From: Psychrosphaera sp. F3M07
GTDB taxonomy: Bacteria > Pseudomonadota > Gammaproteobacteria > Enterobacterales > Alteromonadaceae
Length of the DNA: 64,000 nucleotides
Assembly (NCBI RefSeq): GCF_018860345.1
Contig: NZ_JAHKPJ010000004.1
Location: 112,536 to 176,535, forward strand
Reading direction: 5' to 3'
Under the pieces are notes generated by a model. That model did not search any database and was not told the origin of the DNA. It was given only the letters and a program-made list of their open reading frames with translations. Positions 21,538 through 30,564 of the stretch are shown one piece after another. Within the stretch, counting starts at the first letter, position 1. Each line of letters begins with the position of its first letter. The translations under genes were made by a program, and so were the position numbers.

Positions 21538-22350
21538 TTAAAACTGACTTGTTAACCCAACTTGAAAAGTACCTTCTCCGTTACTGTCATCTATGTACAT
21601 GTACGAAATGGTTATCGCGGTAGATTGGCTAATAAAGTGTTTACCAGTAACATTCATATATAAATCCAGGTCAGAACTTAGCGAAACACTGGTGCCCTCA
21701 GAAAAGTAATAACTGCCACTATAGGTATTTATATCGTCTCCCCCTTGCTGGCTATGATCAAAACCAAGACGAATATAGTTGTCTCCATTGAGCCTACCAA
21801 AATAACTAGAGGATAGACTAACAGAGTCAAAATCATCATTGGTACTTAGACTAAATCCAATGTAATCACCTTGGGGATTTAACTGGTGAGAATATTGAGC
21901 ATTAAAACTACCTCGACCAGAATCATCATTATACAAAGCTGATACTAACAAGTTATCGTTAACCAAATATCCTAATTTAACGGAAGTGTGTGATTGAGTG
22001 TCGGATTCAGCATTGTCAAATTCATACGATAGTCTCGAAAAGGAACCGCCAATTAACCATTTGTCGTGAAAATAATTGCCACTAATACTTTGCAAACTTG
22101 ATAAACCATTTGTTTGGTCAGAACTATAGTAACCTGCACTTATACTGCTATCTGTATCGAAGTAACCAAACTCGTCGTAAACACCGTTAGCAATTTGAGA
22201 TTTGAAATAATGTTGTCCAGCTACACTAATATTTGTGGTTTCATTAGGTTTAATAACACGTGCGCTAATAAAAGTATTCACGGGTTGATTGGCAATCGCA
22301 GCAGAGGACAGGAATAACAGGGGCAAAGTGGTGAGAAACGTTTTTTTCAT
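21538..22350 (-). CDS. outer membrane beta-barrel (putative porin) protein
   Basis: A 270-residue exported protein with a 20-residue signal peptide ending SSAAIANQ. The mature part is built from alternating polar/hydrophobic strands rich in S, G, Y and N, with repeated units such as SGNYFHDKWLIGGSFSRL and a terminal strand ending in phenylalanine (FQVGLTSQF), the C-terminal signature recognised by the Bam machinery. It resembles the small putative-porin proteins of Alteromonadales. The ligand or cargo is not evident. Monocistronic, divergent from mutT across a palindromic intergenic region. Confidence 0.75.
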   Translation of the reverse strand: MKKTFLTTLPLLFLSSAAIANQPVNTFISARVIKPNETTNISVAGQHYFKSQIANGVYDEFGYFDTDSSISAGYYSSDQTNGLSSLQSISGNYFHDKWLIGGSFSRLSYEFDNAESDTQSHTSVKLGYLVNDNLLVSALYNDDSGRGSFNAQYSHQLNPQGDYIGFSLSTNDDFDSVSLSSSYFGRLNGDNYIRLGFDHSQQGGDDINTYSGSYYFSEGTSVSLSSDLDLYMNVTGKHFISQSTAITISYMYIDDSNGEGTFQVGLTSQF

Positions 22351-22391
22351 AATAAATAATCCTTTTTATTTTATTTTATTTATGCCTTTAA

Positions 22392-22405
22392 CGTCAAAAT
22401 TGACG
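22392..22405. promoter_or_regulatory. 14-bp palindromic site upstream of the porin-like gene and mutT
   Basis: Arms CGTCAA and TTGACG around AA form a near-continuous palindrome, 42 bases upstream of the beta-barrel start and 75 bases upstream of mutT. The form suits a dimeric regulator; the regulator is unknown. Confidence 0.35.
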
Positions 22406-22480
22406 GTAATATGGCAAAATATTCCAAATAAAGTTCCCAGATAACTAAATTAAAGAATTTAAACAAGGTGCGACCTAATA

Positions 22481-22873
22481 ATGAAAAAAACAATTAATGT
22501 TGCTGCTGCTGTGATTTATGTCGATGGTTTGTTTTTATTAAGCAAACGATTAGATCACCAACACCAAGGGGGGAAGTGGGAGTTCCCCGGCGGTAAGATT
22601 GAATCTGAAGAAACAACTGAACAGGCTCTGGTACGTGAATTAAAAGAAGAGTTGAATATTGGGGTTTTACAACAATCACCTTTTATGTCATTAAGTTTTG
22701 AATACCCAGAAAAACATGTGAATTTACACTTCCAGCTAGTAACAGAATTTAATGGTAAAGAGCAAGGTGTTGAAGGGCAAAAAGTACAGTGGTTCAACAA
22801 GGAAGCCCTTATGGAGTTAACCTTTCCAGATGCGAATGTACCGGTTGTTAATAAAATAAATGCATTGCTTTAA
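22481..22873 (+). CDS. mutT: 8-oxo-dGTP diphosphatase MutT
   Basis: Nudix hydrolase that sanitises the nucleotide pool by hydrolysing 8-oxo-dGTP. The 130-residue length equals the family (129 in E. coli). The Nudix box is complete, from GGKIESEETTEQALVRELKE through EEL at about residues 36-57, and the preceding GGKWEFPGGK stretch is typical of MutT. It is 130 residues with no extra domain, so it is not the MutT-TMP synthase fusion seen in some relatives. Located between secA and prfB. Confidence 0.93.
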   Translation: MKKTINVAAAVIYVDGLFLLSKRLDHQHQGGKWEFPGGKIESEETTEQALVRELKEELNIGVLQQSPFMSLSFEYPEKHVNLHFQLVTEFNGKEQGVEGQKVQWFNKEALMELTFPDANVPVVNKINALL

Positions 22874-22976
22874 TATTTGAGGTGGAATAGCACTTTATAG
22901 CTGACTTTCCTGTATAAGGTTTGTTACAATCCCGCCTCATTTTTGTTCGAAACCCAAAAGTAAGAATTTCCTATTT

Positions 22977-24075
22977 ATGTTAGAAGTGAATCCTGTACTA
23001 AATCAGCTTGACGATATACGCACTCGTACTGACGTGCTTCGGGGGTATCTTTGACTACGATAATAAAAAAGAGTTATTAGAAGAAGTTACAGGTGAGCTT
23101 GAAGATCCAAATGTGTGGAATGATCCTGCAAGAGCACAAAAGCTAGGTAAAGATAAATCAACACTTGAAGTTATCGTTGAAACTATCGATTTGTTAGACC
23201 AAGGCTGTGAAGATATAGAAGGTTTGGTTGAGCTAGCTCAAGAAGCAGACGATGAAGAAACCTTTGAAGAAGCTGAATCTGAATTAGCCGAATTGGTTTC
23301 AAAATTGGAATTATTAGAGTTTCGCCGCATGTTTTCTGGCGAACAAGACGCCAGTGATGCCTACATTGATTTACAGTCTGGTTCTGGCGGCACAGAAGCG
23401 CAAGACTGGTGTAATATGTTATTACGCATGTATTTACGCTGGGGCGAAGCAAAAGGCTTTAAAACTGAGCTGATTGAAGTTACTGCCGGAGATGTTGCTG
23501 GAATTAAAGGGGCAACAATACGAGTATCTGGTGAATATGCATTTGGTTGGTGCCGCACTGAAACAGGTGTGCATCGCTTAGTAAGAAAATCACCTTTTGA
23601 TTCAAGTGGCAAACGCCATACGTCATTTGCCTCTGCGTTTGTTTATCCAGAAGTAGATGACAATATTGATATTGAAATTAATACTTCAGACTTAAAAATT
23701 GATACTTACCGTGCATCTGGTGCCGGTGGTCAGCACGTTAATACTACTGACTCTGCGGTACGTATAACGCATGTGCCAACCAATACCGTTGTGCAATGTC
23801 AGAACGAACGTTCACAACATAAGAATAAAGACCAAGCAATGAAGCAATTAAAAGCTAAATTGTATGAGTTAGAAATGTTAAAACAAAATGCGGAAAAACA
23901 AGTGGCAGAAGATAATAAATCTGACATAGGTTGGGGCAGTCAAATACGTTCTTATGTATTGGATGACTCGCGCATAAAAGACTTAAGAACGGGAATTGAA
24001 AACCGTAATACACAAGCGGTATTAGACGGTGATTTAGATAAGTTTATTGAAGCCAGTTTAAAATCTGGTCTATAG
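22977..24075 (+). CDS. prfB: peptide chain release factor 2, with programmed +1 frameshift
   Basis: RF2 recognises UGA and UAA stop codons. The first 25 codons (22977-23051) are in one frame and end in an in-frame TGA at 23052-23054; skipping T23052 brings translation into the frame that runs to 24075, giving 365 residues, the same as E. coli RF2. The shift site has the classic parts: an internal Shine-Dalgarno-like CGGGGG, then TAT CTT TGA C. The peptide across the junction (LRGYL-DYDNKKE) matches the family. The anticodon-like SPF motif (KSPFDS) and catalytic GGQ at residues 250-252 are present. A reading that starts only in the second frame would lose the N-terminus. Followed by lysS. Confidence 0.97.
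23041..23055 (+). promoter_or_regulatory. RF2 programmed +1 frameshift element
   Basis: The element consists of a run of G residues mimicking a Shine-Dalgarno site, then TAT, the slippery CTT and the poor-context stop TGA followed by C. When RF2 is scarce the ribosome pauses at TGA and slips +1, so RF2 adjusts its own level. Mechanism known from E. coli; here the sequence elements are seen directly. Confidence 0.95.
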
Positions 24076-24167
24076 ATTGACGTTGTAAATGGTTAAAAGA
24101 CAAAATTGTAAGTTGAGCTAAATTAATAAAGCTTAATAAAATAGATTAACAGTAATTAGAGAAAAAT

Positions 24168-25742
24168 ATGACTGACCAAATTCAAGACGAAAATAAATTG
24201 ATAGCTGAGCGTCGTGCAAAATTAGACGCAATTCGTGCTAATTGTAGTGCCAATGGTCACCCGAATACATTTCGTCGTGAACATTATGCTGAAGACTTAC
24301 AACAAGAGTTTGGCGAAAAGTCGAAAGAAGAGCTAGTTGAAATGAATCAAGTCGTTTCTGTTGCTGGTCGTATTATGGCTAAACGTGGTCCATTCTTGTT
24401 ATTACAAGATATGTCTGGTCGCATTCAAGCTTATGCATCTAAAGACGCACAAAAAGTTCTTAAAGAGAAATACGGTGTATTGGATATTGGTGACATTATT
24501 GGTGTAACTGGCCCACTTAATAAGTCCGGCAAAGGTGACTTGTATGTTGATATGGTTGAATACGAACTATTAACTAAATCATTACGTCCACTACCAGAAA
24601 AATTCCATGGTTTAACTGACCAAGAAGCTAAGTATCGCCAACGTTATGTAGATTTGATCACTAACCAAGATACGCGTAATACGTTTTTTATCCGTTCTAA
24701 AATTGTCGATGGTATTCGTCGTTTCTTAACTGACCGTAATTATATGGAAGTTGAAACGCCAATGTTACAAGTTATCCCTGGTGGTGCATCTGCAAAACCA
24801 TTTGTAACACATCACAATGCCATGAGCCGTGATATGTATTTACGTATAGCGCCTGAGCTTTATTTAAAACGTTTAGTGGTTGGTGGTTTTGAGCGAGTAT
24901 TCGAAATCAACCGTAACTTCCGTAACGAAGGTTTATCAACTCGTCATAATCCAGAATTTACTATGATTGAGTTTTACCAAGCCTACGCTGATTACAAAGA
25001 TTTAATGGACATCACTGAAGAGATGTTACGTACCTTAGCCAATGATATTCTAGGTTCTGCAATTGTTAAAAATACAGTTAAAGATACAGATGGCAATGTT
25101 GTAGAAACCAAAGAATATGACTTTGGTCAGCCATTTGCTCGTTTAACTATGTCTGATGCGGTATTAAAATATTACCCAGAAGCTTCGGCTAATGAAGAAT
25201 GGAAAACAGCGATTCAAGATCCTGAAAATAACTTAGCTACGTTAAAAGTAATTGCTAAAGCATTACATATTAAAGAACCAGAAGTGGATGGGATTTGGGG
25301 TGCAGGTAAGTACCTATGTGAAATCTTTGAAGCAACAGCAGAAGAGTTATTAGACCAACCTACCTTCATTACAGCTTATCCGTGGGAAGTTTCTCCATTG
25401 GCACGTCGTAACGATGAAAATTCGTTTGTGACAGACCGATTTGAGTTCTTTGTTGGTGGACGTGAGCTTGCTAATGGTTTCTCTGAGTTAAATGATGCTG
25501 CCGATCAAGCTGAGCGTTTTTCTAAACAAGTTGAAGAGAAAGATGCCGGTGACGACGAGGCAATGCACTTTGATGAAGATTACATTCAAGCCTTAGAATT
25601 TGGTTTACCGCCAACGGCTGGTGAAGGGATCGGTATCGACCGTTTAGTAATGTTATTTACTGACTCGCCAACCATCAAAGATGTTATTTTATTCCCACAT
25701 ATGAAACCGGTGGCAAACTCTGAGCAACCAGAAGAAGAATAA
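24168..25742 (+). CDS. lysS: lysine--tRNA ligase LysS
   Basis: Class II aminoacyl-tRNA synthetase charging tRNA-Lys; 524 residues (505 in E. coli). An N-terminal OB-fold anticodon-binding domain (about 60-160, with [20 protein letters not shown]) is followed by the catalytic domain with class II motif 2 ([11 protein letters not shown]) and motif 3 ([13 protein letters not shown]). It lies 92 bases after prfB, the well-known prfB-lysS pairing. An acidic insertion near residues 435-450 is slightly unusual but in the variable region. Confidence 0.96.
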   Translation: MTDQIQDENKLIAERRAKLDAIRANCSANGHPNTFRREHYAEDLQQEFGEKSKEELVEMNQVVSVAGRIMAKRGPFLLLQDMSGRIQAYASKDAQKVLKEKYGVLDIGDIIGVTGPLNKSGKGDLYVDMVEYELLTKSLRPLPEKFHGLTDQEAKYRQRYVDLITNQDTRNTFFIRSKIVDGIRRFLTDRNYMEVETPMLQVIPGGASAKPFVTHHNAMSRDMYLRIAPELYLKRLVVGGFERVFEINRNFRNEGLSTRHNPEFTMIEFYQAYADYKDLMDITEEMLRTLANDILGSAIVKNTVKDTDGNVVETKEYDFGQPFARLTMSDAVLKYYPEASANEEWKTAIQDPENNLATLKVIAKALHIKEPEVDGIWGAGKYLCEIFEATAEELLDQPTFITAYPWEVSPLARRNDENSFVTDRFEFFVGGRELANGFSELNDAADQAERFSKQVEEKDAGDDEAMHFDEDYIQALEFGLPPTAGEGIGIDRLVMLFTDSPTIKDVILFPHMKPVANSEQPEEE

Positions 25743-25766
25743 CGTTTAACAATACCTTTGTTTTAA

Positions 25767-25801
25767 ACAAAAACGCCTTCAATTAAGAAGGCGTTTTTTT
25801 A
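25767..25801. terminator. bidirectional terminator after lysS
   Basis: A 9-bp stem (25772-25780 with 25787-25795) with AATTAA loop carries an A run before and a T run after. It separates convergent lysS and the thioredoxin-like gene. Confidence 0.88.
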
Positions 25802-25830
25802 TGGGAGTAACATAATACAGATTAATATAT

Positions 25831-26316
25831 TTAGCCCTCAAATAAACGGGAAATATCAGTGGGCCAATCTAATTCAGGAAATTCTAATATACGTCCTAGC
25901 TCCACTCCATTTTGGTAAACGATAATAGTAGGTGTTTTTTTGATGTCGTGTTTTTGCGCTAACATCAGTGGATCGGATTTAGACGTGTCTAATCCATAAA
26001 ACCAAGCATTAATATTGGCGTTATTAACTTGATTTAACATAGTGATGATACGAGGTACTTCTCGGGCACTGTCATGACACCATTGACCAAAAAACACCTT
26101 GATCTGTATATCTCCTGTTAAGTTAGCTAATTTATTGAGTTGCGCGTCGTTGTAACTCACATCGTCAATGTGTGACGCAAACGTTGGAAATGACGACAAT
26201 ATGTCCGGTGCTGAAATCTCTCCTACATAATATTTTGAATCTTCAGCGTGGCTGTTATTTGAAATTAAAAAGCAACAAAAGATAAGCGCGATTTTAAAAA
26301 AGTGAGTTATTTTCAT
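25831..26316 (-). CDS. exported thioredoxin-fold protein with CxxS active site
   Basis: A 161-residue periplasmic protein with a signal peptide ending near NSHAED. The thioredoxin fold is clear: strand IKVFFGQWCHDS with the active-site Cys80 and a serine (Ser83) in place of the second cysteine, then the cis-proline strand KKTPTIIVYQNGVELGR. Monothiol thioredoxins of this kind cannot perform normal dithiol reduction and usually act in isomerisation, mixed-disulfide chemistry or binding. It is monocistronic and divergent from the L,D-transpeptidase gene. The function is not known. Confidence 0.8.
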   Translation of the reverse strand: MKITHFFKIALIFCCFLISNNSHAEDSKYYVGEISAPDILSSFPTFASHIDDVSYNDAQLNKLANLTGDIQIKVFFGQWCHDSAREVPRIITMLNQVNNANINAWFYGLDTSKSDPLMLAQKHDIKKTPTIIVYQNGVELGRILEFPELDWPTDISRLFEG

Positions 26317-26526
26317 ATTATTATTCTCGAGTTAGGATGACTTATCCTGACCTAGAATGAATCGGTTAGCAATTTGTAATTTGTTGATATGTGTTTATTT
26401 TTTGACAAAAGTTTGTTTTAAAAATAGTCCTAGGATAAATTTATAATATAATGCAGTTAGTCTGCGATTAGATTAAACACCTTAAATTAAATAAATAACG
26501 TTTTGCATATGATAAAGGAATAAGAA

Positions 26527-27753
26527 GTGAAGGTTGTCGTTTCGTTAATGTATTTAGCTATGCTCCTGCTGAGCTCAATGAGTTGGGCTGCAAAAACATA
26601 TTTAACTTTAGGTCAGGTTGACGTCTTAGATGCACCAAACGGGTCTTTAATTGATACTTGGCCTGATAAAACCTTATTTACTTCATCATCAGAATCAGAG
26701 TTATGGGTTACTATCTCTGGTCATTTTCCTGAAGGCGTTTGGCAGCCTTTAGAAACGGAACTGTATGTTCAAAAATCTGAGCAATTAAAGTTAAGAACCC
26801 CATATCAACATAAATCAGCGAAAACCGTTGTCTATAAGGCGCTGAAAAAAGTAGGCAGTAATGCCAAAGCTTATAAATTATTAGAAGATGCCCACGTTTA
26901 TATTAATAAACCACAGGTAATAACCGCTGCGCCGTTAAATACGTCATTAGAGGTAAACGCAAACTATGTAGAGTTGACACAACCAGCCAACGTACCTGTG
27001 TCTTTAGACAACAAAGCGGCTGATACCATGTTATGGTCAAAAGACACTGTGTTTACTACCTCATATGAAGATGCGTACCTTATCAAAGTAACAGGTCATT
27101 TCCCTGTAGAAGGATGGGAGGCTTTAGAGCATCCATTGTGGATCAAGAAGCCGGTAAAACTGCAAGATAGGACACAGCCTCGTCGATATGAACGCAATAA
27201 AAGCAGCAAACGTTTCGCAATTATCGACAAAAGACGTTTTGAGTTATCGGTTTATGAAGTTGTTGATGGTAAAAAAGAAAAGTTAATGCGCACTCCCGTT
27301 GCACTTGGTTACGATCGTTGTTTACCAAAGTCGAAGGGAGGTAAGTGTTATTACACACCTGAGGGCGAATTTGAAATAGAGTTTAAACTGTTTGATCCTG
27401 ACGGTATTAACTGGTGCATTCCGCCGAAAATGGCGGGAGAATTCAAAAGTAAATTAGCCAAAGGCGAGCGCTGTTGGCGCGGAGTAATGGGTAACTATGC
27501 GATGCATTTTGGAGATTCATTGTTTTTACATGGAACCTCAAACCCCAACTCCATTGGGAGTCGAACGACACACGGGTGTGTTAGATTACGTAATCCGGAT
27601 ATCGAAATGGTGTATCAGATGTTGAAAAATGGCGATAAGGTTTTGATTAGCGAAACACCTGAGCAGTTTGACTTAGTTGCCTTAGCTGAGGAGCAAACAG
27701 AACCATTAATTGATGACTCGGAAGCATTGTTAGAAACAAAACCCGTATTATAA
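26527..27753 (+). CDS. L,D-transpeptidase with two SH3-like repeats
   Basis: A 408-residue exported YkuD-family enzyme, expected to form 3-3 peptidoglycan crosslinks or attach lipoproteins. After a signal peptide (about 1-21) come two related segments, about 25-85 and 140-205, each with a TLFT/TVFT strand and a GHFP...W motif, likely SH3-like wall-binding domains. The catalytic domain runs from about 230 to 385 with HGTSNPNSIGSRTTHGC and nucleophile Cys351. The GTG start has an AAGGAATAAGAA purine stretch just before it. It converges on the Hpt gene with a 6-base overlap. Confidence 0.9.
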   Translation: MKVVVSLMYLAMLLLSSMSWAAKTYLTLGQVDVLDAPNGSLIDTWPDKTLFTSSSESELWVTISGHFPEGVWQPLETELYVQKSEQLKLRTPYQHKSAKTVVYKALKKVGSNAKAYKLLEDAHVYINKPQVITAAPLNTSLEVNANYVELTQPANVPVSLDNKAADTMLWSKDTVFTTSYEDAYLIKVTGHFPVEGWEALEHPLWIKKPVKLQDRTQPRRYERNKSSKRFAIIDKRRFELSVYEVVDGKKEKLMRTPVALGYDRCLPKSKGGKCYYTPEGEFEIEFKLFDPDGINWCIPPKMAGEFKSKLAKGERCWRGVMGNYAMHFGDSLFLHGTSNPNSIGSRTTHGCVRLRNPDIEMVYQMLKNGDKVLISETPEQFDLVALAEEQTEPLIDDSEALLETKPVL

Positions 27754-28104
27754 GTTTTGTTTCAATGCTACCGAGGTAGTACTAATTAATGTAATAAACG
27801 ATGCAAAATTATCCGTGATAACATCGATGTCGTTTTGTTTACTAGCGTGTTCAATGGTCGCTGAGCTTTGTTGGATCTCGAAAGCGCCAACACTGGCAGC
27901 TGCACCTTTAATCGAATGCGCTATCTTTCCTATGTTATCCCAATCTTGAGCTTCATAAGCTAGGTTTAGCTGAGTAACATTATCAAACAATTGATCTACA
28001 AACATTCCGACGACCGATGTATAAAGATCTTCATCGTCCATACAATTTGTCAGTCCTTGTGTGGTGTCAATTCCACTTATTCCTGCTAGTGCTGCAATAG
28101 ACAT
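27748..28104 (-). CDS. Hpt domain phosphotransfer protein
   Basis: A 118-residue free-standing histidine phosphotransfer protein. The four-helix Hpt core spans about 30-112 with the phosphoacceptor H63 in KIAHSIKGAAASVGA. Such proteins pass phosphoryl groups between hybrid kinases and response regulators. BarA in this window already carries its own Hpt, so a different hybrid kinase elsewhere is the likely partner. A GATCAC...GTGATC inverted repeat lies about 50 bases upstream of the start. Confidence 0.88.
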   Translation of the reverse strand: MSIAALAGISGIDTTQGLTNCMDDEDLYTSVVGMFVDQLFDNVTQLNLAYEAQDWDNIGKIAHSIKGAAASVGAFEIQQSSATIEHASKQNDIDVITDNFASFITLISTTSVALKQNL

Positions 28105-28152
28105 ATCAGCCTCATAAATTTAATGGTTCAATTTAATGGCTAACAATATACA

Positions 28153-28168
28153 GATCACCTCAGTGATC
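28153..28168. promoter_or_regulatory. inverted repeat upstream of the Hpt gene
   Basis: Arms GATCAC and GTGATC are separated by CTCA and centred about 56 bases upstream of the Hpt start codon. The spacing and symmetry suit an operator; no cognate regulator is known. Confidence 0.3.
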
Positions 28169-28209
28169 ATACAAGTAGGAAATCCCTATAATTGAAAGAT
28201 ATGTTGTAA

Positions 28210-29418
28210 TTACCAAGCATTGTTCCAATCTTTTAACTCAATAACATCATTAACTTGCACATTATTCATAAAGTCAGAGTCTAATGATTCTGCAATTGCT
28301 GTATTTTCATACACTTGGGTGATTCTTACTCGGTAAGGGCTGATAACAAAATTAGTTAACAGATTGCCTCTATCATCAATGACATCCGCTCGATAAGAAA
28401 CTCGATATTCTTGACCAATATTAACGCCTTGACCACGACCAATATTAAGTTGAATTTGCTCCCCATCTTTAACGGCCATAATTTTACTTTGTAATTGTTG
28501 GCAACTCAGTGTTGAAAATAAGTCATTGCGTACATCGGCTAATAAACTTTCAATTGCGATACCGTAATCATCATCCCAAAACTTTCTACTTGTTATATTT
28601 ACTTGTTGGTTTTGTGGTGTGGACCAGTCAGCGAAAGTGTGGAATTTGTTTTGGTATAACACTTCATGGGTTAGGGCATTAGCCACTAATATTTCTAACG
28701 CGAAAAAACGCTCAAACTGGTCATCTTGCCAAAATTTAAAATCGTTTGTTTTAGACCCAAATGATAAATCTGTGATGCGGCCGAACATAACAAACTGGGT
28801 ATTGGCATTGTTAGCTACGGCATCAATTAATTCGTGACGAACACGGCCTTGTTGTTCAAAGTCGATATTCACATTTAACTTTTTATCTAACCAAGCGACA
28901 GGATAGACGCCGTTTGCACCGGTTTTGAGTAACTGTAGTATTTTTCTAGGGATCTCTTTCTCTAACTTATACAAGCCGCCAATTTTAGCGTCTTCCCAAT
29001 GTTGAATTGGAAATTGTGTGATAGCTATCTTTTTACTAAATTCTGATGAATAACATTGTGCATCTTCGGCAAAAATATCAGCACGCACAGTAATAGAAAA
29101 GGAATTACCGCTTTGCCTTTCTTCAACAATTTCAATTTGATTAACAATACCTAGTGCTTGAATTTGCGTGTGATCATCAACTAATAGACCTTGTGATATT
29201 TTCTGTACACTTGAAACACTGGCACCAGAAAATAACATGGCTTGTTTTATTGCATCCTGTAAGGCTCTATTTTTAGCACTTTTATAATCACCGTGGCGTA
29301 TTTTGGATTGTCCTGTTGCCTCGTACCACTCAGCATGAACTGCGGTGACACTCAACATTAATAACAATGTGACACATACTTTGGTAATTTTGGCGTTAAT
29401 AAACATATTCTCATTCAC
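28210..29418 (-). CDS. flgT: flagellar assembly protein FlgT
   Basis: Periplasmic component of the H ring that surrounds the LP ring of sodium-driven polar flagella. The 402-residue product has a signal peptide (about 1-29, ending VHAEW) and the three FlgT domains in order: an N-terminal domain with AKNRALQDAIKQAMLFSGASVSS (about 45-70), a middle domain starting KKIAITQFP (about 120), and a C-terminal domain with LNIGRGQGVNIGQEYRVSY near 325-345. It is divergent from flgP, the other outer-membrane accessory gene. Start chosen as the ATG that gives the signal peptide. Confidence 0.9.
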   Translation of the reverse strand: MNENMFINAKITKVCVTLLLMLSVTAVHAEWYEATGQSKIRHGDYKSAKNRALQDAIKQAMLFSGASVSSVQKISQGLLVDDHTQIQALGIVNQIEIVEERQSGNSFSITVRADIFAEDAQCYSSEFSKKIAITQFPIQHWEDAKIGGLYKLEKEIPRKILQLLKTGANGVYPVAWLDKKLNVNIDFEQQGRVRHELIDAVANNANTQFVMFGRITDLSFGSKTNDFKFWQDDQFERFFALEILVANALTHEVLYQNKFHTFADWSTPQNQQVNITSRKFWDDDYGIAIESLLADVRNDLFSTLSCQQLQSKIMAVKDGEQIQLNIGRGQGVNIGQEYRVSYRADVIDDRGNLLTNFVISPYRVRITQVYENTAIAESLDSDFMNNVQVNDVIELKDWNNAW

Positions 29419-29588
29419 TAATTATCGGTAATTAAAGTTGCTTGCCATTAACGAACACGACAAAAAATTGTCACAGGCAAACGATAAACGCTTTGGGTAC
29501 TACAACAGCAAAATCTACGCCAAAGATTGAGTAGGAAAAATCCTATATAATATATAAGGTTAGCTTGAAGCTAGCGTGACTTAAATGA

Positions 29589-29606
29589 TTGGCTCAATTA
29601 TTGAAT
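29589..29606 (+). promoter_or_regulatory. possible sigma-54 promoter for flgP
   Basis: TTGGC, seven bases, then TTGA matches the -24/-12 pattern of sigma-54 promoters except for an A where the -12 C is expected. It lies 47 bases upstream of the flgP ATG. Flagellar genes of this class are often sigma-54/FlrC dependent in vibrios. A sigma-70-like TATAAT further upstream near 29545 is an alternative. Confidence 0.3.
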
Positions 29607-29652
29607 AGAGTATTGATAATGACTCATCAGCGATAACTAGAGAATTGTGTTA

Positions 29653-30135
29653 ATGGATTATATGAAAAATATATCATCAAGATTAGTACCAAGTATTGCC
29701 ATATTATTTACATTGGTTATTTCAGGCTGCGGTACCTTATTGGATAAACACGTTGTATGGGAATATGAAGAACCTAAAAACTACCCTATTATCCGTGCAA
29801 TAGGTTATGCCCCAATCAATGCTCAGCCGGGAGACAGTGCTGAAATAAAGAGTATTATGGCGATGCGTGCATCAAAGCTTGATGCTTATCGAGAATTAAC
29901 TGAGCAAGTTTACGGCCAGCAGATCCAAGGTCAAACAGAAATGAAAAACTTAGTATCGTCAGATGATAAGCTGCGTTCAAAAGTATCAGGTGTAATTCGT
30001 GGAGCCAGAATTGTTAAGGTATACCCGGTCGGTGATACTTACGCTACTGAACTAGAATTGGATATGAAATTGGTTTATGAACTGTATCGAATAAATACCC
30101 GTTCAAGAACCATCAAAAAAGTGGACTATTATTAA
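29653..30135 (+). CDS. flgP: LPP20-family outer membrane lipoprotein FlgP
   Basis: Lipoprotein of about 160 residues needed for outer-membrane stability of the flagellar basal disk in Vibrio and Campylobacter. The lipobox VISGC follows a hydrophobic signal; the mature LPP20 domain contains RAIGYAPI, MAMRASKLDAYRELTEQVYG and the ATELELDMKLVYEL strand. A GTG six bases upstream and an ATG nine bases downstream are alternative starts; this ATG is chosen for its AGAGAA purine stretch. It is divergent from flgT. The usual third member, flgO, is not between them. Confidence 0.9.
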   Translation: MDYMKNISSRLVPSIAILFTLVISGCGTLLDKHVVWEYEEPKNYPIIRAIGYAPINAQPGDSAEIKSIMAMRASKLDAYRELTEQVYGQQIQGQTEMKNLVSSDDKLRSKVSGVIRGARIVKVYPVGDTYATELELDMKLVYELYRINTRSRTIKKVDYY

Positions 30136-30149
30136 TAGGCCACCAATAT

Positions 30150-30189
30150 AAAAAAAGCGCTGAGATTAACATCTAGCGCTTTTTTTTTG
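30150..30189. terminator. bidirectional terminator between flgP and the DUF2750 gene
   Basis: A stem of AGCGCT plus AGAT with one bulge (30156-30166 with 30171-30180) is flanked by an A run and a T run and lies between two convergent genes. Confidence 0.85.
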
Positions 30190-30203
30190 TTCGACACATT
30201 GAG

Positions 30204-30557
30204 TTATTTTAATTTCTCAATATCAGCAATTTGTTTTGTGAAATCACCAAGTTCTAACTCAGCACATTCTTGTTCGTCTTGCCAATCTAAACCAATGATC
30301 ACATTGTCTTCAGATAAGTCTTCAAACCAAAACTCTAACCAATCGGCTACAGAAATTTGAGTTGGTTTATAATCTGCCCAGTCGTCTGTGCAGCTTTTTA
30401 AAGCTAAGCTTTCTGTAGACCATAACGGCATAGTTTCAGCATCTTCAAAGTTGGCTGAGTCAACGACAACCCAACCTTCGTTTTCTTTATCTTGTAATGC
30501 CCAAAGCATTTGTGTTGCTTGAACTTCTGCAAAGAATTCTGTTTTTACGTCTGACAT
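30204..30557 (-). CDS. DUF2750 domain-containing protein
   Basis: A 117-residue acidic cytoplasmic protein of the DUF2750 family, recognised from the sequence of aromatic-rich strands VWALQ-type, EGWVVVDS and MPLWSTESLA and the conserved DWLEFWFEDL motif near residues 90-100. No catalytic motif is visible. It lies 7 bases downstream of the YgiQ-type gene on the same strand, so it is probably cotranscribed. The function of the family is unknown. Confidence 0.8.
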   Translation of the reverse strand: MSDVKTEFFAEVQATQMLWALQDKENEGWVVVDSANFEDAETMPLWSTESLALKSCTDDWADYKPTQISVADWLEFWFEDLSEDNVIIGLDWQDEQECAELELGDFTKQIADIEKLK

Positions 30558-30564
30558 TTATTTA

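Noticed and set aside
23008-24075. prfB read as starting only in the second frame from an internal codon
   Set aside because: The upstream in-frame start at 22977, the canonical frameshift motif and the family N-terminus all show that the real product spans the +1 shift.
26402-26447. TTGACA and TATAAT as a strong promoter for the L,D-transpeptidase gene
   Set aside because: The two hexamers are 34 bases apart, far from the 16-18 needed; the -10-like site may still be used with a different -35.
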